Source of the DNA: Candidatus Zixiibacteriota bacterium
GTDB taxonomy: Bacteria; Zixibacteria; MSB-5A5; GN15; PGXB01
NCBI GenBank assembly: GCA_030642025.1
Contig: DAOWOO010000113.1
Coordinates: 1 to 5,492 of the forward strand
DNA length: 5,492 nucleotides
Direction of reading: 5' to 3'
Every line of letters begins with the position of its first letter. Position 1 is the first letter of the stretch. A program made the translations under genes and the position numbers. The notes under the pieces are model-generated. The model was not told the origin of the DNA. It worked only from the letters and a program-made list of their open reading frames with translations, and did not search any database. This document shows positions 1 to 5,492 of the stretch, piece by piece.

Positions 1-846
1 ACCTCTGTTTTTTCAAGCGGCTTCGGGGTTTCACTTCTGGGCAGTATGCTCAGTTCGCTGGTTTTCGGATGGATGGTTCCGCAGGTCGAGAGCCTGACCG
101 GCGATATTATAGCGGCCTATCGCTGGACATTTGTTGTCAGTGTCCTTCTGGGACTACTTGCAATGATCCCGTTTTCGCTGATAAGAGCTGTTGATCCCAC
201 TGAAGAGAATGATAAGGCCAATTTCTCAATCTCCCTGGTAAGGCGGCGTTTCTCTCTTTATTTCAGGCTATTTGTGCCTTATTTCGTTGTGGGATCAGGC
301 GCGGGGTTGATTATACCTTTTCTGAATCTCTATTTTCGGGATCGCTTCAACCAGCCGCCCGACAAAATCGGACTGTTCTTCTTTGCGGTGCATACCACTA
401 TGCTGATTGGAATCATGGCCGGGCCGGTTTTGGCCAGAAAACTCGGTCTGGTCAGAACCATGGTCTGGACCCAGCTTATTTCAATACCGTTTATGATTAT
501 TCTTGCCTATACCTATTATCTGCCGTTGGCGGTGATTGCTTTTCTGATACGCGGGGCATTGATGAATATGGGAATGCCTATCGGTTCTAATTTCGCCATG
601 GAGATGGTGACCAAGACAGAACAGGCCCTAGTCAATGCTCTTTTAATGCTGGCGTGGAACTCATCATGGATGATATCGACCGTTGTCGGGGGAGGGCTGA
701 TAGAGCTTTATGGATATACTTTGCCGCTTATGATAGCGGTTGGGCTTTACATCGTGTCGTCATTATTGTATTATCTGTTTTTCAGGCAGTCGGAGCGCAA
801 AAGCGGCTTCGGCTATGAGGTAAATGCTCCGGGGTTTAGGTTGTAA
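1..846 (+). CDS. MFS transporter, C-terminal part (5' partial)
   Basis: The open frame runs from base 1 without a stop, so the gene begins upstream; the ATG at 46 is internal, not the start. The visible 281 residues hold about eight hydrophobic segments, which would be TM5 to TM12 of a 12-helix major facilitator. After two helices there is a charged cytoplasmic loop (around DPTEENDKA, then LVRRRF) typical of the link between the two six-helix halves. The second half opens with a helix containing VGSGAGLIIPFLNLYFRDRF, followed by a helix ending GPVLARKLG, which resembles the loop motif repeated in the C-terminal half of MFS proteins. The protein ends with a short polar tail after TM12. Such proteins move small solutes or drugs across the inner membrane by proton coupling. 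The substrate cannot be read from the sequence. The TAA stop overlaps the next gene's ATG by one base (TAATG), suggesting co-translation. Confidence 0.88.
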   Translation, partial: TSVFSSGFGVSLLGSMLSSLVFGWMVPQVESLTGDIIAAYRWTFVVSVLLGLLAMIPFSLIRAVDPTEENDKANFSISLVRRRFSLYFRLFVPYFVVGSGAGLIIPFLNLYFRDRFNQPPDKIGLFFFAVHTTMLIGIMAGPVLARKLGLVRTMVWTQLISIPFMIILAYTYYLPLAVIAFLIRGALMNMGMPIGSNFAMEMVTKTEQALVNALLMLAWNSSWMISTVVGGGLIELYGYTLPLMIAVGLYIVSSLLYYLFFRQSERKSGFGYEVNAPGFRL

Positions 847-1163
847 TGGAATTTAAATTGATAAAAGAAGAGATTGTTCGGCAGGTGCACCATACCATAA
901 AAGACCTGTGTCCTGAGTGTGAAATCGATGGCGCCGCCGTGGATGATTTTATGATCGACAAAAATGGCGATGATTCCACCCTGGTATTTGAAGCCGCACG
1001 ATTTGCCGACAGATTCAATTTAGACTCCTCCCGGTTGATTGACGACCTGTATCGTGAGCTTGGTATCGAATACGAAAAGAATCTCCACGATCGGTTTCTT
1101 TTTAGTCTGTTGCGTAACGATAAAGCGATATATTTTGAACAGGTAAGCAGGGTTGATAAATGA
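846..1163 (+). CDS. Small protein resembling a stand-alone ArgS N-terminal (Add-1) domain
   Basis: This is a 105-residue acidic soluble protein with no signal peptide or membrane segment. Its order of elements follows the N-terminal Add-1 domain of arginyl-tRNA synthetase. There is a starting amphipathic helix (LIKEEIVRQVHHTIKDL), then a Gly-Asp turn leading into a helix (GDDSTLVFEAARFADRF, residues 41-57), a helix SSRLIDDLYREL, and a final strand/helix RFLFSLLRNDKAIYFEQV (83-100). These match in order the MGTYALPLFELAKKV, IEICQKLVESL and GGFCNIKVKNETLAETVL pieces of the ArgS encoded just downstream. In ArgS this domain contacts the tRNA D-loop; by inference this protein may bind tRNA or modulate argS. 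It has no catalytic domain. The start at 846 has AGG five bases upstream (838-840) and overlaps the previous stop. The end overlaps argS as ATGA, so the two are probably translationally coupled. It could instead be an unrelated small helical protein. Confidence 0.85.
   Translation: MEFKLIKEEIVRQVHHTIKDLCPECEIDGAAVDDFMIDKNGDDSTLVFEAARFADRFNLDSSRLIDDLYRELGIEYEKNLHDRFLFSLLRNDKAIYFEQVSRVDK
1148..1152 (+). promoter_or_regulatory. Shine-Dalgarno site for argS
   Basis: CAGGG lies seven bases before the argS ATG at 1160, inside the end of the preceding gene. It supports this ATG as the start, together with the ATGA stop/start overlap. Ribosomes ending the small upstream gene would be well placed to re-initiate here. 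Confidence 0.5.
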
Positions 1164-2980
1164 AAGTTGACAGATTTAAAAAAGAGATTGCGGATATTGT
1201 ATCGCGGGAGTTTGACAGGCTCCTGTCTGATTTAAAGGTATCGGAACCTGAACTTTATGTCTTTAAACCGGATTTGCTTTATAAACGGATTGGAACTCCC
1301 AAGAATCCGGAGATGGGCACCTATGCGCTCCCGCTTTTTGAGCTGGCGAAAAAAGTCAAAAGTAATCTAATTGAGATATGTCAGAAACTGGTTGAATCGC
1401 TGAATGCCGCTGTTGAGAAAGATAAAAGATATTCTCACCTGTCGTTCTCGGCAGTCGGCGGATTCTGCAATATTAAAGTCAAAAATGAGACCTTAGCCGA
1501 GACGGTGCTTACTGATATTTTGAATAAAGGCGAGGATTATGGTTCTTCAGACTTGGGGCAGAAAAAGAAAATTGTAATAGATTTCTCATCGCCCAATATA
1601 GCCAAACCGTTCGGGGTGGGGCATCTGCGGTCAACAGCAATCGGAGCAGCCCTGCATAGAGTTTATGATAAACTTGGATATGAACCGGTTGGAATAAACC
1701 ATCTTGGCGACTGGGGCACGCAGTTCGGCAAGTTGATCGTGGCCCAGCGTTTGTGGGGGGATGAAGCCGGAGAAGATGATCCGATAAAACGCCTTTTTAA
1801 TTTATATGTTCGGTATCATAAGGAAGAAGAAGAGGATCCGTCACTTTCGGAAAAGGCGCGCGAAGCGTTTAAAGCCCTTGAGGATGGCGAACAGGACGAG
1901 GCCGAGCTCTGGATGAATTTCCGTGAGGTTTCACTGGATTCATTCCGGGAGTTGTACAGTCGGCTGAATGTTCTTCCTCTGTTTTATGAACTCGATAAAT
2001 ACGGCGAGTCTTTTTACAACGACAAGATGGACGCCGCTGTCAACAGGCTGAAAGATGCCGGGCTGACCAAAATATCCGACGGGGCGCTTATTATCGATCT
2101 TAAAAAGTACAACCTCCCGGCCTGCCTTCTGGTCAAGGCCGACGGGGCAACTCTTTATGCCACCCGCGATATCGCCGGTATTCTATACCGCTGGGAGACC
2201 TTTCGATTTGAAAAAGCCCTGTATGTGGTCGGAAGCGCCCAGAAGGATCACTTCAAGCAGGTTTTCAAGGTAATTGAGCTTCTTGAAGAGGCTGAAAACA
2301 CTCCTCATGATGAACGGATTTCTCCCCGTCTGGAACATGTAGAGTTCGGCTGGATCAGGTTTAAGGATCAAGCGATGTCGACCCGGAAAGGGAATATTAT
2401 CTTTCTGGAAGAGGTTCTGGATAAAGCAACAGCATTGGCGCGCGAGATGATACTAGAGAAAAACCCCGACCTGAAAGATATCGACCGGACAGCCGAGATG
2501 ATCGGCGTCGGCGCCGTGATATTTGCCGACCTGTCAACCAGAAAACATATTGACGTCAACTTTGACTGGAAGGCGGTCCTCAGTTTCGAGGGTGAAACCG
2601 GGCCGTATCTGCAGTACACCCATGCTCGACTTTGTTCGCTTCTGCGTAAATATGGAAAAACTATTCCTGCCGATATTAAATACTCCGTGCTGGACCGGCC
2701 TGAAGAAACCCGCGTGCTGGAACTGCTTTATAAGTTCCCGCACGTAATATCGGAAACGGCTGAGACGAACGAGCCTTATTACATAAGTCTATATCTTTTT
2801 GAACTGGCCTCGGCATTTAACAAAGTGTATCAGCGCAAAGATGATTCCGGTCGGATAATAAAGATTATATCCGATGATAAGTCAGCCACTTCCGCGCGGA
2901 TGGCCTTAGTGAAGTCAATGCAGATTGTGATCAGGGAAGGGCTTGTGCTTCTGGGCATAGAGGCGCCGGAAGAAATGTAG
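1160..2980 (+). CDS. argS: Arginyl-tRNA synthetase (EC 6.1.1.19)
   Basis: ArgS activates arginine with ATP and attaches it to tRNA-Arg in the cytoplasm. At 606 residues it is slightly longer than the usual 550-600. The Add-1 N-terminal domain covers about residues 1-120 (NPEMGTYALPLFELAKKV, then GGFCNIKV). The Rossmann class I core begins with SSPNIAKPFGVGHLRST, where GVGH at 152-155 is the HIGH signature in a form common in bacterial ArgS. Further family markers are HLGDWGTQFGKL, GESFYNDKMD (282-291) and DGATLYATRD (328-337). MSTRKG at 406-411 is the KMSKS loop. The DALR anticodon-binding domain runs from about YLQYTHAR (483) to the end, finishing with LGIEAPEEM, which matches the characteristic ArgS C-terminus ending in Met. 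All expected motifs are present, so the enzyme should be active. It overlaps the small Add-1-like gene by four bases and is 16 bases ahead of the AroA-like gene. No T-box or other leader is visible, as it sits inside an operon. Confidence 0.97.
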   Translation: MKVDRFKKEIADIVSREFDRLLSDLKVSEPELYVFKPDLLYKRIGTPKNPEMGTYALPLFELAKKVKSNLIEICQKLVESLNAAVEKDKRYSHLSFSAVGGFCNIKVKNETLAETVLTDILNKGEDYGSSDLGQKKKIVIDFSSPNIAKPFGVGHLRSTAIGAALHRVYDKLGYEPVGINHLGDWGTQFGKLIVAQRLWGDEAGEDDPIKRLFNLYVRYHKEEEEDPSLSEKAREAFKALEDGEQDEAELWMNFREVSLDSFRELYSRLNVLPLFYELDKYGESFYNDKMDAAVNRLKDAGLTKISDGALIIDLKKYNLPACLLVKADGATLYATRDIAGILYRWETFRFEKALYVVGSAQKDHFKQVFKVIELLEEAENTPHDERISPRLEHVEFGWIRFKDQAMSTRKGNIIFLEEVLDKATALAREMILEKNPDLKDIDRTAEMIGVGAVIFADLSTRKHIDVNFDWKAVLSFEGETGPYLQYTHARLCSLLRKYGKTIPADIKYSVLDRPEETRVLELLYKFPHVISETAETNEPYYISLYLFELASAFNKVYQRKDDSGRIIKIISDDKSATSARMALVKSMQIVIREGLVLLGIEAPEEM

Positions 2981-2996
2981 AGGAAAAAACAGAGCC

Positions 2997-4385
2997 ATGA
3001 TTGAAACGATAAATCCGCTTAAATATCTGCCGGATAATATAACACTGGACGGCGATTATTACACCACCCAGACGGCGCTGATACTTGGTGTCCTGGCCGA
3101 TGATGGAGTTATCATAAGGAATTACAACCGGGGGATTGATACCTCACATACGGCATCATTCCTGGCCGCTTTGGGATGCCGGGTTACCATATCCGATGAT
3201 TGTATCGTCGTTCAAAAAGGTGAACCGAATGAATCTGACGATTGGGTGGAGTTGAAATATGACGGTGGAACAGCGCCCCTGATCATGATAATCGGCCTTT
3301 TGGCCGGGAAGAACCGTCCGTGCCGTTTGTGTTATTCAAGATATATTAATCCTGATGGTATTGATAATATAATCGCCCTCCTGAACCGCTTCAGTATTGA
3401 TATCGACCATTATGATCCGGCGCATCATAATCTTGATACCGAGGCCGGGGGAGTTCTGATCTTCCGTGAAAGCCGGATAAAACCGATAGAATGCCGGCTT
3501 GACTCAGCCTATGCTCATGCCAAAAACTGCCTGCTTACATTAGGCCTGGTGTCGGGATGTTCGATTGCCTTCCGTGAGGATTTACTGACTCCCGATTATG
3601 TCAAGAAGATGATTGTCCAACTCGGTGGTCAGATTGAAGTGACCGAGGCCAAACAGATCTGGACGACCGACCCCGATGATCCCCGGAAGCGTATCAAGGT
3701 TAACGATATTGACTGTGCCCGCGAGGAGCGGCTGCCGGCATCATCTAAACTCATCGGCGGCGAGGTTGACGTTCCCGGTGATTTTTCTGGAGTGGCGGCG
3801 CTGAGTACGCTGGCTGTTCTGGGAGGAATAAGTATTACTATTGAGAAGGCGCTTCTCAATCGAGGAATGATGAAGCTGTTAAACTATCTGAAGTCGTCGG
3901 GAGCAGATTTCAGCATCAAGGAAAAGGTAATCATTAACGGTCGGGTTATCGGAACGGTGACTATTGACGGGGCAAAGTTGAAAGGTCGAAAGATATTCGG
4001 ACGACAGGCGGCCGGATTGATCGACTCGACGCCGTTTCTGGCCGTGATGGCGGCGCTGTCCGACGGAACCACAATTTTGCGTGATATTGAAGAGTATGCC
4101 GAATTCAATCAGTCGGCATTTACTGAAATGGCGAATAACCTGAACCGGATGGATATAAAAACCGGGGTATTGGAAGACGGTATTGTAATCGAAAACGCCA
4201 GAGAATTAAGCGGCGCCGATTTCGGACCGTTTGTGAATCGGGAAACAGCCCTGGCCTTTTATATGGTTGCCCTGGCCGGAGTCGGTAGATCATTCATGAT
4301 CGATTTTGAGAGAGTACTGGATAATTATCCCAACCTCACCGACACGCTTCGTTCCCATTCCGAAAGGAAAGAGATTTATTCCTGA
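2997..4385 (+). CDS. EPSP synthase (AroA)-fold protein lacking most catalytic residues
   Basis: The protein has 462 residues and follows the two-domain AroA layout in order: LDGDYYTTQTALILGVLADD (the GDKSISHRALLLAALA region), RNYNRGIDTSHTASFLAALG, YDGGTAPLIMIIGLLAG (the GNSGTTMRLL region), AYAHAKNCLLTLGL (the SAQVKSALLLAGL region), VPGDFSGVAAL (259-269), LIDSTPFLAVMAALSDGTT (341-359), EEYAEFNQSAF (365-375), VLEDGIVI and DNYPNL near the end. EPSP synthase joins shikimate-3-phosphate and phosphoenolpyruvate. Here the conserved Lys-Ser of GDKS is Tyr-Tyr, the MR arginine is Leu, the substrate glutamine appears as His, and the KE-S/T-DR segment reads FNQSA. The LIDE-type aspartate (Asp343) and PGD are kept. 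It is therefore probably not an EPSP synthase; it may be a binding protein, a pseudoenzyme or an enzyme with new chemistry. The start is the first ATG after argS; GAGGA at 2980-2984 is a rather distant ribosome site. It is probably co-transcribed with argS. MurA is less likely, since the N-terminal pattern follows AroA. Confidence 0.85.
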   Translation: MIETINPLKYLPDNITLDGDYYTTQTALILGVLADDGVIIRNYNRGIDTSHTASFLAALGCRVTISDDCIVVQKGEPNESDDWVELKYDGGTAPLIMIIGLLAGKNRPCRLCYSRYINPDGIDNIIALLNRFSIDIDHYDPAHHNLDTEAGGVLIFRESRIKPIECRLDSAYAHAKNCLLTLGLVSGCSIAFREDLLTPDYVKKMIVQLGGQIEVTEAKQIWTTDPDDPRKRIKVNDIDCAREERLPASSKLIGGEVDVPGDFSGVAALSTLAVLGGISITIEKALLNRGMMKLLNYLKSSGADFSIKEKVIINGRVIGTVTIDGAKLKGRKIFGRQAAGLIDSTPFLAVMAALSDGTTILRDIEEYAEFNQSAFTEMANNLNRMDIKTGVLEDGIVIENARELSGADFGPFVNRETALAFYMVALAGVGRSFMIDFERVLDNYPNLTDTLRSHSERKEIYS

Positions 4386-4404
4386 GATTGTACATACAGG
4401 CAAC

Positions 4405-4410
4405 TATAAT
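4405..4410 (+). promoter_or_regulatory. Candidate -10 element upstream of the MATE gene
   Basis: A perfect TATAAT lies in the 76-base gap between the AroA-like gene and the MATE gene, with A/T-rich sequence following. No convincing -35 box is found 16-18 bases upstream; the TTGTAC at 4388-4393 is only 11 bases away, too close for a sigma-70 promoter. If used, transcription would start near 4417 and leave a leader of about 45 bases before the ATG at 4462. No hairpin-plus-T-run terminator is seen in the gap, so read-through from the upstream genes also remains possible. Confidence 0.35.
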
Positions 4411-4461
4411 ACGCCGTCCTCGTAATTCATCTCAACACCTGTAATTAATTAACAGTGGAAT

Positions 4462-5492
4462 ATGGCCAGAGAAAATAGCATAACCGAAGGACCGATATTT
4501 TCTACCATTATAAAGCTGGCCTGGCCGGTGGTAGCCTCGATGCTTCTGGAATTCGCATTGTCGATTACCGACTATTTCTGGGTCGGCTATCTCGGGACCC
4601 CGGAGCAGGATGCGGTAATGTCGTCAATGGTGGTCGGGTGGACCGTGTTTGCCCTGATTTCCATCATAGTCACCGGTTTGACTGCCATGGTTTCGCGGTC
4701 GATCGGGGCCAAAGATAAAAAAAGGGCGGCCCATATCTCCGGTCAGGGTATAAAGATGGCTATCGGAATCGGTATTCTCTTTTCCATTTGCGGAATACTG
4801 CTGACTCCGTCAATACTGAAGTTCATGAAAGCCAGCCCGACTGTTGTCGGTTATGGTGTGTCATATCTGCGGATTGCGTTTATCGGCATGTTTTTTTTCT
4901 TTATTAATGATGCCCTCGGCTCAGTGTTCAGGGCTTCGGGCGATACCAAATCGCCGACAATTGCCTTTGCTACCGCGACAATTTTAAACATTGGACTCGA
5001 TCCGTTATTGATATTCGGCTGGGGGCCAATACCCTCATTCGGCGTGGCCGGTGCCGCGCTGGCAACATCAATATCGGCCTTTATCTGCATGATTATACTA
5101 CTGGTATTGATTTTTGCCGGAAGGCTGGAGTTTTCCCTTTCCGGCTGGTTCCGGGATCGTCCTGATTTCAATCTGATGGGCAGAATGGTGAAAATTGGTT
5201 TGCCTGTTTCGCTTTCCAGTCTGACGTTCATGATGGTGTACTGGTTTCTTATCCAGATAGTTCACAATTATGGTGAGGCCGCCGGGGCGGCAATGGGAAT
5301 AGGCAACCGGATGGAAGCACTGTCATACCTGACTTCAGTCGGTTTCTCAATAGCCGCATCGACTTTGGTGGGGCAAAATCTGGGGGCCAAAAAGCCGGAT
5401 CGAGCCGAGAGGTTTGTTACCAGAACAATGGGAATTGTTATAATTGAGACGTTTATTATATCTGTTTTCTTTATTACGATTCCAGAAATAAT
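4462..5492 (+). CDS. MATE-family efflux transporter (NorM/DinF type), 3' partial
   Basis: An open frame starts at the ATG at 4462 and runs off the right edge, giving about 343 of an expected 440-470 residues. An in-frame TAA at 4450-4452 with no other start after it fixes the beginning. MATE proteins export cationic drugs or metabolites across the inner membrane in exchange for Na+ or H+. The translation has about nine to ten hydrophobic helices and several family landmarks: a short polar N-terminus followed by IIKLAWPVVASMLLEFALSI, TGLTAMVSRSIGAKDKKRA after the second helix, FRASGDTKSP in the third-to-fourth helix loop, NIGLDPLLIFGWG, GVAGAALATSIS, and in the second half AMGIGNRMEALSY and TLVGQNLGAKKPDRAERF, the repeat-related counterpart of the first GAK segment. 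The ribosome site is poor: AGTGGA ends only two bases before the ATG. The substrate cannot be assigned. It lies on the same strand as the argS group but after a 76-base gap, so it may be a separate unit. Confidence 0.93.
   Translation, partial: MARENSITEGPIFSTIIKLAWPVVASMLLEFALSITDYFWVGYLGTPEQDAVMSSMVVGWTVFALISIIVTGLTAMVSRSIGAKDKKRAAHISGQGIKMAIGIGILFSICGILLTPSILKFMKASPTVVGYGVSYLRIAFIGMFFFFINDALGSVFRASGDTKSPTIAFATATILNIGLDPLLIFGWGPIPSFGVAGAALATSISAFICMIILLVLIFAGRLEFSLSGWFRDRPDFNLMGRMVKIGLPVSLSSLTFMMVYWFLIQIVHNYGEAAGAAMGIGNRMEALSYLTSVGFSIAASTLVGQNLGAKKPDRAERFVTRTMGIVIIETFIISVFFITIPEI

Noticed and set aside
836..1018. 60-codon minus-strand frame over the small Add-1-like gene
   Set aside because: No ribosome site or family features were seen, and the plus-strand frame is tightly joined to both neighbours by overlapping stop/start codons.
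1613..1624. HIGH motif of ArgS reads GVGH, with its first histidine missing, and the KMSKS loop reads MSTRKG
   Set aside because: Both variants are common among bacterial arginyl-tRNA synthetases, so they do not indicate an inactive enzyme.
4383..4443. Two crossing six-base inverted repeats in the gap (TGAGAT with ATCTCA, and TACAGG with CCTGTA), a pseudoknot-like arrangement
   Set aside because: Six-base matches are expected by chance in a stretch of this length, there are no extended stems, and no T-run follows, so neither a terminator nor a riboswitch is supported.
4851..5231. 126-codon open frame on the minus strand
   Set aside because: It lies wholly inside the MATE gene, whose plus-strand translation carries clear family motifs; the reverse reading shows no recognisable motif and is a shadow.
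1..5492. CRISPR arrays, tRNA or rRNA genes, insertion sequences, attachment sites
   Set aside because: Coding sequence fills nearly the whole window, and I saw no direct repeats, terminal inverted repeats, transposase motifs or tRNA-like cloverleaf in the remaining gaps.

Overview
The window is a compact bacterial gene string, all on the + strand. Base composition is near-balanced, start codons are ATG, and genes are tightly packed with overlapping stop/start codons. ArgS and the EPSP-synthase-fold protein resemble bacterial families. I cannot name the organism. The ArgS architecture and the style of the genes fit an environmental bacterium from a less-cultured phylum (an FCB or Zixibacteria-type lineage is only a guess).

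Layout: (1) 1-846, the C-terminal two thirds of a major facilitator superfamily transporter, cut by the window's left edge. (2) 846-1163, a 105-residue protein that looks like a free-standing copy of the N-terminal Add-1 domain of arginyl-tRNA synthetase. (3) 1160-2980, a complete and apparently functional arginyl-tRNA synthetase, argS, with its own Add-1 domain. (4) 2997-4385, a 462-residue protein with the AroA (EPSP synthase) fold in which most catalytic positions appear replaced. (5) 4386-4461, a short intergenic gap with a perfect TATAAT. (6) 4462 to the right edge, a MATE-family multidrug/sodium antiporter, cut at its C-terminus.

Genes 1 to 4 look like one transcription unit: TAATG overlap, then ATGA overlap, then a 16-base gap, with no terminator between them. 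The MATE gene could be read from the same transcript or from its own promoter in the 76-base gap. Only argS has a secure cellular role (charging tRNA-Arg). The two transporters are ordinary in type.

The parts that deserve attention are the two proteins flanking argS. One seems to be a tRNA-binding domain released from its synthetase. The other seems to be a shikimate-pathway enzyme fold stripped of its active site. Both assignments come from reading motifs by eye, not from a computed alignment or structure.
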